Below are positions 36,853-46,496 of a stretch of DNA of 64,000 nt, piece after piece. How positions within the stretch are numbered: position 1 is the stretch's first letter; each line of letters opens with the position of its first letter. Source of the stretch: Klebsiella variicola (GTDB lineage: Bacteria; Pseudomonadota; Gammaproteobacteria; Enterobacterales; Enterobacteriaceae); assembly GCF_000828055.2 (NCBI RefSeq), contig NZ_CP010523.2, positions 2,976,001-3,040,000 of the forward strand. The letters are read 5' to 3'. A model generated the notes under the pieces. That model saw nothing but the letters and a program-made list of their open reading frames with translations, did no database searches and was not told where the DNA came from. Both the position numbers and the translations under genes were made by a program.

Positions 36853-37917
36853 ATGAGTAACAACACAATAAATATCGCCCTGATTGGCTATGGCTTCGTC
36901 GGTAAGACCTTCCACGCGCCGCTTATCCGTTCAGTGCCGGGTCTGAATCTGGCGTTCGTCGCCTCGCGCGATGAAGAGAAAGTCAAACGCGACCTGCCGG
37001 ATGTCACGGTCATCGCTTCCCCGGAGGCAGCGGTTCAGCATCCGGATGTCGATCTGGTGGTCATCGCCTCCCCCAACGCCACCCACGCGCCGCTGGCCCG
37101 CCTGGCGCTGAACGCCGGCAAGCATGTGGTGGTGGACAAACCTTTTACCCTCGATATGCAGGAAGCCCGGGAGCTGATCGCCCTGGCTGAGGAGAGACAG
37201 CGCCTGCTCTCCGTCTTCCATAACCGCCGCTGGGACAGCGACTACCTGGGGATCCGTCAGGTCATTGAGCAGGGCGCCATCGGCACGGTGAAACACTTCG
37301 AGTCGCATTTTGACCGCTTCCGTCCGGAAGTCCGCGTCCGCTGGCGTGAGCAGAACGTCCCGGGCAGTGGTTTATGGTTCGATCTGGGGCCCCACCTGAT
37401 CGACCAGGCGCTGCAGCTGTTTGGTTTGCCGCAGTCGGTACAAGGCAATATCGCCACCCTGCGCAACGGCGCGGAGATCAACGACTGGGCGCATGTGGTA
37501 TTAAACTACCCGGCGCATAAAGCGATCCTGCACTGCAGCATGCTGGTCGCGGGCGGCTCCTCGCGCTTCACCGTGCACGGCGATAAAGGCAGCGTGATCA
37601 AAGCGCGGGCCGACCAGCAGGAGAGCCAGTTGCTGGCGGGCGTGGAGCCGGGAAGTGCCGGCTGGGGTCAGGATGATGACAAGCTGGTGATCTATGACGC
37701 CTCGCTGCAGACCCACTCTCAGGCCACCCCGCAGGGCGATCAGCGCCAGTACTATATGCAGATCCGCGACGCGCTGAACGGTCAGATCGCCAATCCGGTG
37801 CCGCCGATTGAAGCGCTGGCGGTAATGGCCGTTCTGGAAGCGGCGGTGCGCGCTGCAGAAAGCGGCATGGTGCAGACCCTGGACCTGACCGACGACGAGC
37901 GCCACGCGCTGCGCTAA
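36853..37917 (+). CDS. Gfo/Idh/MocA-family oxidoreductase
   Basis: A 354-residue NAD(P)-dependent oxidoreductase resembling E. coli YdgJ. The Rossmann start is IALIGYGFVGKTFHAPLI, the catalytic-lysine motif is VVVDKPFT, and FHNRRWDSDYL follows, typical of this subgroup. The ATG at 36853 has GTGGAG upstream; a longer frame to 36772 overlaps the DeoR gene and is rejected. Likely substrates are inositols or sugar derivatives, by family only. It forms a two-gene unit with the DeoR regulator. Confidence 0.9.
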   Translation: MSNNTINIALIGYGFVGKTFHAPLIRSVPGLNLAFVASRDEEKVKRDLPDVTVIASPEAAVQHPDVDLVVIASPNATHAPLARLALNAGKHVVVDKPFTLDMQEARELIALAEERQRLLSVFHNRRWDSDYLGIRQVIEQGAIGTVKHFESHFDRFRPEVRVRWREQNVPGSGLWFDLGPHLIDQALQLFGLPQSVQGNIATLRNGAEINDWAHVVLNYPAHKAILHCSMLVAGGSSRFTVHGDKGSVIKARADQQESQLLAGVEPGSAGWGQDDDKLVIYDASLQTHSQATPQGDQRQYYMQIRDALNGQIANPVPPIEALAVMAVLEAAVRAAESGMVQTLDLTDDERHALR

Positions 37918-38153
37918 TCCTGCCTGCTCTCCGGTTATCTGCGCATCCCGCAGGTAACCGGTTCTTCCAATCCACTTCAGAAAAAATCACTACTCGTCCG
38001 CAATATAACCATCCTTTATCCTGCTTTATAGCGCAAAGCACCGCTGGAAATTTCAGCCAATTGGGAGGAGGATAGAGAGCAGTTCGATCGTGATGAGAAA
38101 AGGGTTGCTGACGCTGTGGACGCCGCGACCGCATTAATGGACAGGAGAAGCTC

Positions 38154-38348
38154 ATGTACTACACGTTAGGAGATACCACTCTCCATTTTTATCGCTATCA
38201 GTGCAAATTTTACGTCGCCCACTGGGACGGGGGTAACGTGATGGACGAAAAATTTAAACCGTTTATCGAACAGATCACTGAGAAGACCGGGCTGGATGCG
38301 AAACGCGTCGAGACCGCCGCGCGCGATTATTTTACCAACGTGGATTAA
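38154..38348 (+). CDS. Small hypothetical protein
   Basis: A 64-residue predicted protein with a good ribosome binding site (AGGAG, 6-7 bases before the ATG). The N-terminal half is aromatic-rich (HFYRYQCKFYVAHWDGG) and the C-terminal half is a charged helix-like segment (FIEQITEKTGLDAKRVETAARD). A second in-frame Met at residue 30 could give a 35-residue form. I recognise no family. It is followed by two GC-rich hairpins. Confidence 0.55.
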   Translation: MYYTLGDTTLHFYRYQCKFYVAHWDGGNVMDEKFKPFIEQITEKTGLDAKRVETAARDYFTNVD

Positions 38349-38369
38349 CATGCAACCTGGTGTTGTAGG

Positions 38370-38445
38370 GCGTGGGTGCAGGCTGGCGCGATGAACGCGC
38401 ATGCTAACCCACGCTTTCGCCGCCAGGTGTTTCTCTCCTGGCGGC
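38370..38445. repeat. Two adjacent hairpins after the small ORF
   Basis: GCGTGGGT (38370-38377) pairs with ACCCACGC (38407-38414) and encloses a smaller GCGCG/CGCGC stem. A second hairpin, GCCGCCAGG/CCTGGCGGC (38419-38445), follows and runs into a pyrimidine tract. The second may terminate the small ORF or, on the other strand, the membrane-protein gene. Confidence 0.5.
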
Positions 38446-38463
38446 TTCCCTTCCCCGTCGGCC

Positions 38464-39213
38464 TTAAACCGTGGACAGTTTGGCCAGAATGGCGGCGAAG
38501 GCGTCATTAACGTTATCGCCGGCGAGCAGTTTTTTACGCAACGTGAAGCTTCTGCCGCTGGAACGGATCCGTAGCCGAACTTTCGCATCATTATTCCCGC
38601 GCTCAGCCAGCACAACGTCACCTAACGGAATAACGTAGGTATCGGCATAGAGCCCCGGTGTAAATATCATCGACTCGCCGCTCACGCCAATCACCACCCG
38701 ATTCTGCAGACGATAGCCATTGCACAGCGCAACAATGCCGGCGGCAATAAATACCCCGCCAATACCCATGCCAATCATTAAGATAATAATGCCGGCGATG
38801 AGCGCCAGCGCCCCCTGCGGATAAAAACCGGATGCATTAAAGGTTAATAGCTGGTGATTATCGTCGCGGCCCATCGCCCCGGTTGTTGACCGCCACGGGG
38901 TAAAACCGGCGTTAATCCGCGTTTGAAAGCTGAACATACAGCCAACCAGAAAGATCATGCTGGCGGGCACCATCACGATACCGCCAATAAACGCCAGCAC
39001 GATGGCCAGATAAGGATAGCGGCCCGACAACATAATACTGACGGCCTGAACCACCACGGCGATAAACAGAGCGAGCACCAGCCAGGACCACATGCTGTCC
39101 GCCCGATGATGAAAGTTCAGCTGTCCATCATCGAGTAATAAATTTCGCGCGACAAAACAGATAATAATATTGACGAACAGGCCTATCCAGACCAGTTTAT
39201 GAACATGTTTCAT
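38464..39213 (-). CDS. Predicted membrane protein of unknown function
   Basis: A 249-residue protein with four probable membrane helices in the first two thirds (around WIGLFVNIIICFVARNLLL, WLVLALFIAVVVQAVSI, IVLAFIGGIVMVPASMIFL and LIAGIIILMIGMGIGG). A soluble C-terminal domain of about 80 residues follows, possibly PH-like (VIGVSGESMIFTPGLYADTYVIPL). The ATG at 39213 has GGAG upstream; the frame extends to 39255 without a better signal. I cannot assign a family. Confidence 0.75.
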   Translation of the reverse strand: MKHVHKLVWIGLFVNIIICFVARNLLLDDGQLNFHHRADSMWSWLVLALFIAVVVQAVSIMLSGRYPYLAIVLAFIGGIVMVPASMIFLVGCMFSFQTRINAGFTPWRSTTGAMGRDDNHQLLTFNASGFYPQGALALIAGIIILMIGMGIGGVFIAAGIVALCNGYRLQNRVVIGVSGESMIFTPGLYADTYVIPLGDVVLAERGNNDAKVRLRIRSSGRSFTLRKKLLAGDNVNDAFAAILAKLSTV

Positions 39214-39419
39214 CCCATACTCCATTATGTATTTTACTATTCCATTCGGTGGCATTATAAAATAAACCTGAATGCCGTCGGGATATTACCAAAGCGCCAC
39301 GCAAGATCAATAAAAAGCATGTTCATGTCATCTATTCCCAGATTAACATGTCCGGTTATCATTTATAGGAATTATAAAATCCACTAGAAGTATTGACGTT
39401 ATTTTCACGATGAGAATAT

Positions 39420-39441
39420 CACCCTGCCGCCCGGCAGGGTG
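39420..39441 (-). terminator. Hairpin after the AroP-like permease
   Basis: CACCCTGCC and GGCAGGGTG pair around GCCC, 8 bp beyond the permease stop on the minus strand. The following bases are not T-rich. Confidence 0.5.
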
Positions 39442-39448
39442 TTGGCGA

Positions 39449-40825
39449 TTAACCTTCTTTCATCGCCACCAGCGCCGGGGCGCTTTTCTTCCGCAGCAGA
39501 TAGCCTGCGGCGAGGATGAGCAGCCATACCGGGATCAGGCAGACGGAGATGCGGATGTCGGGAGTCAGATACATCACCACGAGGATCCCGGCGAGAAACA
39601 GCAGGCACAGCCAGTTAGTCAGGGGATAGCCGAGGCTTTGGAAGGCCGTTACCTTCCCGGCCCGCTGCATAGCGCGACGAAACTTGAGATGGGTGATGCA
39701 GATCATCGCCCAGTTAATCACCAGGGCCGCCACCACCAGCGCCATCAGCAGGCCAAACGCTTTACCAGGCATCACATAGTTAATCACCACGCAAAGCGCC
39801 GTGGCGACGGCAGATACCGCCAGCGCGGTCAACGGGATCCCCCGGCGGTTAACCCGCAGCAGCGCCCGCGGAGCATTGCCCTGCTGAGCCAGGCCGAACA
39901 GCATCCGGCTGTTGCAGTACACACAGCTGTTGTAGACCGACAGCGCGGCGGTGAGCACCACCAGATTGAGAGCGTTGGCCACAATATTGCTGTCAATGGC
40001 ATGAAAGATCAGCACAAAGGGGCTACCCCCCTCCACGACGTTACGCCAGGGATAGAGTGACAGCAGGACCGCCAGCGACCCCACATAAAACAGCAGAATA
40101 CGGTAGATCACCTGGTTGGTGGCTTTGGGAATGGTTTTATGCGGTTCGTCGGCTTCCGCCGCGGTGATCCCCACCAGCTCAAGCCCGCCGAAGGAGAACA
40201 TGATTACCGCCATCGCCATTACTAAGCCCGTGATACCGTTAGGGAAAAATCCCCCGTCCTGCCACAGGTTGGCCACCGTCGCCGCCGGGCCGCCGTGGCC
40301 GCTAAATAACAGATAGCTGCCAAAGGCGATCATGCTGATGATGGCGGCCACTTTGACAATCGAGAACCAAAACTCCAGCTCGCCATACACTTTGACATTC
40401 GTCAGGTTGATGGCGTTGATCGCCACGAAGAAGATCGCCGCCGACAGCCAGGCGGGTACTTCCGGCCACCAGTACTGAATATAGATCCCCACCGCCGTCA
40501 GCTCCGCCATGCTCACCAGCACATACAACACCCAGTAATTCCAGCCGGACATAAACCCGGCGAAAGGCCCCCAGTAGCGGTTGGCGAAATGGCTGAACGA
40601 CCCCGCCACCGGCTCCTCTACCACCATCTCGCCAAGTTGTCGCATGATGAAGAAGGCGATCGCTCCGGCGATGGCGTAGCCCAGCAGGACCGAGGGGCCT
40701 GCCATACGGATCGTCTGCGCGATACCTAAAAACAGTCCGGTGCCGACCGCGCCCCCGAGGGCGATCAACTGGATGTGGCGGTTTTTTAACCCACGTTTTA
40801 ACTGATGCTCTTGCTGCGTTGTCAT
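39449..40825 (-). CDS. AroP/PheP-like aromatic amino-acid permease
   Basis: A 458-residue APC-superfamily proton symporter with about 12 membrane segments. It is close to E. coli AroP and PheP over LKRGLKNRHIQLIALGGAVG, EEPVAGSFSHFANRYWGPFAGF and YNSCVYCNSRMLFGLAQQGNAP. It is probably a paralogue, because aroP proper lies near the pdh genes in relatives. I chose the ATG at 40825 (AGGT upstream) rather than the longer frame to 40894. It is divergent from an Lrp-type regulator that may control it. Confidence 0.9.
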   Translation of the reverse strand: MTTQQEHQLKRGLKNRHIQLIALGGAVGTGLFLGIAQTIRMAGPSVLLGYAIAGAIAFFIMRQLGEMVVEEPVAGSFSHFANRYWGPFAGFMSGWNYWVLYVLVSMAELTAVGIYIQYWWPEVPAWLSAAIFFVAINAINLTNVKVYGELEFWFSIVKVAAIISMIAFGSYLLFSGHGGPAATVANLWQDGGFFPNGITGLVMAMAVIMFSFGGLELVGITAAEADEPHKTIPKATNQVIYRILLFYVGSLAVLLSLYPWRNVVEGGSPFVLIFHAIDSNIVANALNLVVLTAALSVYNSCVYCNSRMLFGLAQQGNAPRALLRVNRRGIPLTALAVSAVATALCVVINYVMPGKAFGLLMALVVAALVINWAMICITHLKFRRAMQRAGKVTAFQSLGYPLTNWLCLLFLAGILVVMYLTPDIRISVCLIPVWLLILAAGYLLRKKSAPALVAMKEG

Positions 40826-41159
40826 CTCTGACCTGCCCCTGTCTGTAAAAAAGTCACCTTCGGCGATAGCAACTTTCAGGCCAGGGCGCAGCATCCCGCC
40901 ATAAGAGCAAGAGCAATATATTGAATTTTATTAAAATATTATTTATCCGTCTGCTCTGTGGAGTAAGCCATGCGCCGCCACGCCAAACATAACGCGCAAT
41001 AAACCGCCTGAAATCGCACAGTTCATGAGAAAAATAGCCTCCTCATGCATAAAGCTGACCCGTTTTGGTGCGCCGGCGTCGCCGCCCTGTCGTCAGACTT
41101 CACGGCGGGCAAAAAGCTGTTAGGCTGTTAACCACTCTGACGTTCCATTAGTGGCCACC
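40826..41159. promoter_or_regulatory. Divergent region, permease and Lrp-type regulator
   Basis: About 330 bases with no gene. I looked for TyrR boxes (TGTAAA-N6-TTTACA) and found only a half-site, TGTAAA, near 40845. No other motif can be assigned. Confidence 0.4.
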
Positions 41160-41639
41160 ATGTACAACATCGACGACTATGATTTGAAAATTCTCACCCT
41201 GCTGCAGGCCAATGGCCGTTTGACCAATCAGGAACTGAGCGATCTCATCGGCCTGTCCGCCTCCCAGTGTTCACGGCGCCGCATCGCCCTTGAACAGGCG
41301 CAGCTTATCCTCGGCTATCACGCGCGGCTGGCGCCGGATGCTGCCGGACAGGAAATGCTGGGTCTGATAGAAGTGCGCTTGCTGAATCACACCCCGCAAT
41401 GCGTGGAGAGCTTTCACCAGATGCTCAGTGAAGTGGACGCCATCCTGGACGCCTGGAAAACCACCGGCGACGCCGATTATCTGCTGCGGGTGACGGTCCC
41501 GGACCTGCCCGGTCTGAGCCATTTGATCAGCCATATTCTGGCGCAAAACAAAGGGGTCGCCCACCTGAAAACCGCGGTGATACTCAACCGCCTTAAAGAG
41601 AATGGCCAACTGATGCCGGGCCCGGATCGGCTGCGCTGA
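41160..41639 (+). CDS. Lrp/AsnC-family transcriptional regulator
   Basis: A 159-residue feast/famine regulator. The helix-turn-helix is DYDLKILTLLQANGRLTNQ in outline (residues about 5-50) and is followed by the RAM ligand-binding domain (HTPQCVESFHQMLSEVDAILDAW and TGDADYLLRVTVPD). A GTG three codons upstream is an alternative start. It is divergent from the AroP-like permease and upstream of the YitT and TyrB-like genes, all plausibly its targets, with an aromatic or branched amino acid as effector. Confidence 0.9.
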   Translation: MYNIDDYDLKILTLLQANGRLTNQELSDLIGLSASQCSRRRIALEQAQLILGYHARLAPDAAGQEMLGLIEVRLLNHTPQCVESFHQMLSEVDAILDAWKTTGDADYLLRVTVPDLPGLSHLISHILAQNKGVAHLKTAVILNRLKENGQLMPGPDRLR

Positions 41640-41889
41640 ATCAGGGCATGATGCCCTGCGCTGGTGCAAACGCAGGGTTAGTTAATGCATCACAGTGTGA
41701 TAATTTGCACGGTTTGCGCAATGGATTGCAGAAAATCGCATGACTTGTGCAATTTTCTCTTTTCGGCATAACAATACGTTAGGCTGAATAGCGTCTGTTT
41801 TTTCCGCAAACGATCGCCAGGCCCTCTCCTCTGGTGCGATTTTTGCAAATAAGGACTTATCCTTGTTAACGAAAAGATAGTGCTTATTT

Positions 41890-42504
41890 ATGGATAATAT
41901 CCTTTCCCCTGAAAAACTGACCCACACCTGGCTGGAGGATACCCTGGCGCTGCTGTTCGGCACGCTGATGATCTCCTTTGGCATTATTTTATTTCGCCAG
42001 GCCGGCGCCCTGACCGGCGGAACGGCAGGTATGGCCTTTCTGATCCACTATGCCACCCACCTGCCGTTTGGCGTGGTCTTCTTCGTCATTAACCTGCCTT
42101 TCTATTGGCTCTCCGTCCGGCGGATGGGCGCCGCCTTCACGCTGAAAACCTTCTGCGCGGTCGGACTGGTGTCCCTGTTCTCTGACCTGCACGGTTACTT
42201 TATCCATGTCGATCGCCTGAACCCCTATTACGCCACTCTCTTCGGCAACATCATGGTCGGCATTGGCTTTGTGGTGCTGTTTCGCCATAAAGCGAGCCTC
42301 GGCGGCGTTAATATTCTGGCCCTCTATCTGCAGGACAAAAGCGGCATTCGCGCCGGTAAATTCCAGATGGTGGTTGACGCCTGCATCGTCACCGCCTCGC
42401 TATGGGTAGTAAGCCTGCCGATGCTGCTGGTCTCTATCCTCGGCGCCGTGATTTTGAATTCGATTATCGCCATGAACCACCGTCCCGGACGCTACGCGGT
42501 GTAA
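41890..42504 (+). CDS. YitT-family membrane protein
   Basis: A 204-residue integral membrane protein of the YitT (DUF161) type, with about five hydrophobic segments. The family hallmark [18 protein letters not shown] lies near the N-terminus and [18 protein letters not shown] in the second half. Members are suspected transporters, without a defined substrate. The stop codon is 38 bases before the aminotransferase start, so the two are probably co-transcribed, and a transport role connected to amino-acid use is plausible. Confidence 0.85.
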   Translation: MDNILSPEKLTHTWLEDTLALLFGTLMISFGIILFRQAGALTGGTAGMAFLIHYATHLPFGVVFFVINLPFYWLSVRRMGAAFTLKTFCAVGLVSLFSDLHGYFIHVDRLNPYYATLFGNIMVGIGFVVLFRHKASLGGVNILALYLQDKSGIRAGKFQMVVDACIVTASLWVVSLPMLLVSILGAVILNSIIAMNHRPGRYAV

Positions 42505-42542
42505 TGGCTTCACCTTTGACGGTCATTTCAGGAGTAACCACT

Positions 42543-43742
42543 GTGTTTCAGAACGTTGACGCCTATGCGGGCGATCCTATCCTGTCGCTGATGGAAGCCT
42601 TTCAACAGGATCCCCGGGCAGACAAAGTTAACCTCAGCATCGGGCTGTACTATAACGAGCAGGCCATTATTCCCCAGCTGGAGGCGGTCCGTCAGGCCGC
42701 TTACCGGCTGCAGAGTCAGCAGCAAAAGGCCAGCCTTTATCTGCCGATGGAGGGGCTGGCGCCCTATCGCCGTGCGGTCCAGACCCTGCTGTTTGGCGAC
42801 AATCATCCGGCGTTGCGTGCCGGACGCATCGCCACCATCCAGACGCTGGGGGGCTCCGGCGCGCTGAAGGTGGGCGCTGATTTCCTCAAGCGCTACTTCC
42901 CCGACTCCGCGGTCTGGGTCAGCGATCCAACCTGGGAGAACCACGTTGCCATCTTTGCCGGCGCCGGCTTTGAGGTACATACCTATCCCTGGTTCGACAG
43001 CGCCACCCGCGGGGTGAATTTCCCCGCTATGCTCGCCGCCCTCCAGCAACTGCCGCCGCGCAGCATTGTGCTGCTTCACCCTTGCTGCCATAACCCGACG
43101 GGGGCCGATCTCACCCGCGAGCAGTGGGATCGCGTGATTGAGGTGCTGATCGCCCGGGAGCTGATCCCATTCCTTGATATCGCCTACCAGGGCTTCGGCC
43201 GCGGACTGGACGAGGATGCCTATGCCATTCGCGCCATCGCCAGCGCCGGGCTGACGGCGCTGGTCAGCAACTCGTTTTCCAAGATATTTTCGCTGTATGG
43301 CGAGCGGGTTGGCGGCCTGTCAGTGGTCTGTGACAATGCCGATATCGCCGGGCGCGTGCTGGGCCAGCTGAAAGCCACCGTGCGGCGCAACTACTCCAGC
43401 CCGCCGGGGTTTGGCGCCCAGGTGGTATCGCAGGTGCTCAACGCTCCCGCGCTGAACGCCTTGTGGCAGGAAGAAGTGGAAGCCATGCGCACCCGCATCA
43501 GCGCCATGCGCGTCGCGCTGGTGACGGCCCTGCAGGCCGCCCAGCCGGAGGGTGATTTTTCCTATCTGCTGACCCAGCGCGGCATGTTCAGTTATACTGG
43601 CTTTAGCACCCGGCAGGTGGACATCCTGCGTGAAGAGCACGGCATTTACCTGATCGCCAGCGGTCGGGTCTGCGTGGCCGGGCTCAACCACGGGAATATT
43701 GCGCGAGTCGCCCATGCCTTTGCCGCGGTCTCCACGCGCTAA
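42543..43742 (+). CDS. TyrB-like aromatic aminotransferase
   Basis: A 399-residue PLP-dependent class I aminotransferase very similar to E. coli TyrB, including [18 protein letters not shown] at the N-terminus, [23 protein letters not shown] in the middle and the PLP-lysine segment [16 protein letters not shown]. The GTG start at 42543, with GGAG about 8 bases upstream, matches the TyrB N-terminus; longer frames overlap the YitT gene. Probably a paralogue of tyrB acting on aromatic 2-oxo acids, given the AroP-like permease nearby. Confidence 0.92.
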   Translation: MFQNVDAYAGDPILSLMEAFQQDPRADKVNLSIGLYYNEQAIIPQLEAVRQAAYRLQSQQQKASLYLPMEGLAPYRRAVQTLLFGDNHPALRAGRIATIQTLGGSGALKVGADFLKRYFPDSAVWVSDPTWENHVAIFAGAGFEVHTYPWFDSATRGVNFPAMLAALQQLPPRSIVLLHPCCHNPTGADLTREQWDRVIEVLIARELIPFLDIAYQGFGRGLDEDAYAIRAIASAGLTALVSNSFSKIFSLYGERVGGLSVVCDNADIAGRVLGQLKATVRRNYSSPPGFGAQVVSQVLNAPALNALWQEEVEAMRTRISAMRVALVTALQAAQPEGDFSYLLTQRGMFSYTGFSTRQVDILREEHGIYLIASGRVCVAGLNHGNIARVAHAFAAVSTR

Positions 43743-43748
43743 GCCGCT

Positions 43749-43781
43749 GTCCCGCGAACCGCGGTTACCCCGCGGCGGGAC
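43749..43781. terminator. Hairpin between convergent genes
   Basis: GTCCCGC (43749-43755) and GCGGGAC (43775-43781) enclose a further CCGCGG/CCGCG stem between the TyrB-like and MetI-like stops. No clear T-run. Confidence 0.5.
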
Positions 43782-43786
43782 GACGG

Positions 43787-44455
43787 TTATTCGCGACGCA
43801 GTCGGCGAGCCAGGCGTGTGCCCAGCGTCTGAATGAGCTGGACAATCACAATCAGCACCAGGGCGGTGGTGAGGGTGGCAAAGGCGTCGAAGCGCTGATA
43901 GCCATAGGTGATCGCCAGGTCGCCAATTCCGCCGCCGCCCACCGTTCCTGCCATGGCGGTCGCACCAAGCAGGCCGATGGTCGCCGTGGTAAGGGCCAGA
44001 ATCAGCGACGCTGCCGCCTCCGGCAGCATAAAATGCCAGACCGTCTGCAGGGGGGTCGCGCCCATCGCATCCGCGGCTTCGAGGATCCCCTCATCCACCT
44101 CCAGCAGTGAGCTCTCCACCAGCCGGGCAATGTAGGGGGCGACAAAAACGATCAGCGGCACGATGGCCCCCGCGGTGCCGATAGTGGTGCCCACCAGCAG
44201 TCGGGTAAAGGGCAGGATCACAATCAGCAAAATGATAAACGGCAGCGAACGCAGCACGTTAATCAGCGGATTCAGCGCCTGATGCACCACCGGGTTGGCC
44301 ACGATGCCGCCGGGACGGCAAACCACCAGCACAATCCCTAACGGTACGCCGATCAGCGCGCCAAAGCCCAGCGAGACGGCGACCATAATCAGCGTGTCAT
44401 GCAGCGCCAGCAGAAACTGATCGCCGGTAATGGCGGTATCAATAAGATCAAACAT
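43787..44455 (-). CDS. MetI-type ABC transporter permease
   Basis: A 222-residue inner-membrane permease of the methionine (MUT) ABC family, with five or so helices and the coupling loop EAADAMGATPLQTVWHFMLPEA. It overlaps the upstream ATPase gene by 8 bases. It is the last gene of a metQ-metN-metI-type operon. The standard metNIQ locus is expected elsewhere, so this is likely a paralogous importer. Confidence 0.92.
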   Translation of the reverse strand: MFDLIDTAITGDQFLLALHDTLIMVAVSLGFGALIGVPLGIVLVVCRPGGIVANPVVHQALNPLINVLRSLPFIILLIVILPFTRLLVGTTIGTAGAIVPLIVFVAPYIARLVESSLLEVDEGILEAADAMGATPLQTVWHFMLPEAAASLILALTTATIGLLGATAMAGTVGGGGIGDLAITYGYQRFDAFATLTTALVLIVIVQLIQTLGTRLARRLRRE

Positions 44456-45473
44456 GGGTGATTTTCACTCCTGCATCGGCCAGATGGGTGATGGCGCGGT
44501 CGGTTTCGTCAGGCTCGCCGAGGAGTTGCACAATCATAAATCCCAGAATCCGGCCCTGAACTTCAGACATGCTGGCAAACAGGATATTCACCTCGACAGC
44601 ATACTCGCGGATCAGGTGGTTAATGATCGGCTGCTGCGCCGTCGCGCCGATAAATTCGAGGCGTATAGCCCGGGCGCCGTTATCGCGCTGCAGGAGCGAC
44701 GCCACCCGCTGCGGCAGACGATCGTGCACCACCGACTGCACGAAACTGGCCGTTACCGGATGCTGCGGCTGGGCAAAGAGGTCGAAAACCGTCCCCTGCT
44801 CAACGATACGGCCCGCCTGCATCACCGCCACCTTGTGACAGATTTTCTGGATCACCGACATCTCATGGGTGATCAGTACGATGGTGATGCCATAGCGGCG
44901 ATTAATCTCCTGCAAGAGCAGTAAGATCTGCACCGTGGTGTGGGGATCGAGCGCCGAGGTGGCTTCATCGCACAGCAGCACCGACGGGTTGGTGGCCAGT
45001 GCCCGGGCAATACCGACCCGCTGCTTTTGTCCACCCGACAGCTCATTAGGGTAGCTGTGGATTTTGTCGCTCAGATCGACGAACGCCAGCAGTTCCGCCA
45101 CCCGCGCCTGGATAAAGGCCTTGTCGCGGCCTTGTAAAATCAGCGGGATGGCGATGTTATGGAAAACGGTTTTCGAATTCAGCAGATTAAAATTCTGAAA
45201 GATCATGCCGATATCTTTTTTGATGGCCTGCAGGCGCTGGCCGCTGCAGGCCTGTAGCGGCTCGCCGTTTAACAGCACCTCGCCCTCGCCAGGCGTTTCC
45301 AGACGATTAATCAGCCGTAATAAGGTGCTTTTTCCTGCCCCGCTGTAGCCAATAATGCCGAAAATATCGCCTCGTTCAATGCTGAGATTAATATCCTGCA
45401 AGGCCAGAACCGGATGTCCTTTCCTGAAAAAGCTTTTACTGACGTGGCGAAACTCTATCATCGCGCTATTCAT
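44448..45473 (-). CDS. MetN-type ABC ATPase with NIL domain
   Basis: A 341-residue ATPase with Walker A GYSGAGKST, signature LSGGQKQR and Walker B LLCDEATSALD. The C-terminal about 90 residues (from RVASLLQRDNGARAIRLEF) form the NIL domain that in E. coli MetN binds methionine and inhibits transport. It overlaps the MetQ-like gene by 4 bases and MetI by 8. Substrate is therefore likely methionine or an analogue. Confidence 0.93.
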   Translation of the reverse strand: MNSAMIEFRHVSKSFFRKGHPVLALQDINLSIERGDIFGIIGYSGAGKSTLLRLINRLETPGEGEVLLNGEPLQACSGQRLQAIKKDIGMIFQNFNLLNSKTVFHNIAIPLILQGRDKAFIQARVAELLAFVDLSDKIHSYPNELSGGQKQRVGIARALATNPSVLLCDEATSALDPHTTVQILLLLQEINRRYGITIVLITHEMSVIQKICHKVAVMQAGRIVEQGTVFDLFAQPQHPVTASFVQSVVHDRLPQRVASLLQRDNGARAIRLEFIGATAQQPIINHLIREYAVEVNILFASMSEVQGRILGFMIVQLLGEPDETDRAITHLADAGVKITHV

Positions 45474-46276
45474 TTTAAATAATCAGGGAGCAGGTAACCA
45501 TCATACTGCGGATGGCTGAGAATATATTTTTTGAAATCGGCAGAGTGGTAGCCATCGATAATATCTTTGGCAAACTGCGCCTTCTGATTTTTACCGGCGA
45601 CGGTCACGACATTAATAAAATGGCTGGTGGCTGCCTCCAGCTTTAATGCCGAGGTCAGGGACATACCGCTGGAGACGGCGAAATTGCCCTGAATCAGGCC
45701 ATAGTCGACATCCGGCAGAGCGCGAACCTGCTGGGCATTATCCATCTCTTTAAGGACAATTTTGTACGGATTGTCAACGATATTGCGCTGCGAAAAAGTG
45801 GCGGGGTCGCTGTCCGGTTTGACTTTCACCCAGCCCAGACTCTGGAGCACCAGCACCGCGCGATATTCGTTCGACGGCTGGTTCGGTACCGACACGACGG
45901 TCCCTGCCGCCGGAGTGCCCAGGGTGGTCAGTTTACCGCCGTACAGCCCCATCGGCGGCGTGGGGACCTGCACAATGCCCACGTTATCGATCCCCAGCCG
46001 CTCATTGATCGCTTTCAGATATACCGGATGCTGCATAATATTCGCTTCGATATCCCCGCGGGCTACTGCATCATTCACCTGAATACCGTCGCTGAAATCC
46101 TTATATTCGATTTTATATCCTTTACTCAATAAATAGGGCGCGACGCCTTTCTCAAATTGCTCTTTATACGGCCCGGGGTTAAAGCCGACGCGAATAAGAT
46201 GTTCGTCGGCGGCGGCATAAAAAGAGGTGGCCGACAACAGGGCGAGAGTCATCCCGAGCGCAACTGACTTGTTCAT
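45470..46276 (-). CDS. MetQ/NlpA-family substrate-binding protein
   Basis: A 268-residue methionine-type binding protein (RVGFNPGPYKEQFEKGVAPYL, NIMQHPVYLKAIN and VPNQPSNEYRAVLVLQSLG motifs). Unlike MetQ of E. coli, it has no lipobox cysteine: the signal peptide reads LLSATSFYAAA-DEH and looks like a signal peptidase I site, so the protein is probably soluble in the periplasm. It is the first gene of the importer operon and is divergent from an aminotransferase across 220 bp. No MetJ box (AGACGTCT repeats) is visible in that gap. Confidence 0.92.
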   Translation of the reverse strand: MNKSVALGMTLALLSATSFYAAADEHLIRVGFNPGPYKEQFEKGVAPYLLSKGYKIEYKDFSDGIQVNDAVARGDIEANIMQHPVYLKAINERLGIDNVGIVQVPTPPMGLYGGKLTTLGTPAAGTVVSVPNQPSNEYRAVLVLQSLGWVKVKPDSDPATFSQRNIVDNPYKIVLKEMDNAQQVRALPDVDYGLIQGNFAVSSGMSLTSALKLEAATSHFINVVTVAGKNQKAQFAKDIIDGYHSADFKKYILSHPQYDGYLLPDYLK

Positions 46277-46496
46277 AAGGTATTTTCCTGGAAGGTTGGC
46301 GATATTGAGCGATTAAATCACAGCCGACTGTGGGTTGTAAGCCAGAACGCCGGATTTCATTTTGCTAATTCCTCATTAACTTTTGCTATATCGACATATC
46401 CTAAAAACAAGAATCCTTTGCGTTTTTTGTTATTTAGCCAGGCGCAATAAATCCCTTAAAGATGGCTAATTATTCGTGACTTAAACCGGGAATGTT

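Noticed and set aside
40826-41159. TyrR box for the AroP-like permease
   Set aside because: Only a TGTAAA half-site near 40845 is present, without the matching TTTACA at the right spacing.
46277-46496. MetJ operator upstream of the MetQ-like gene
   Set aside because: No AGACGTCT-type repeats are visible in the intergenic region.
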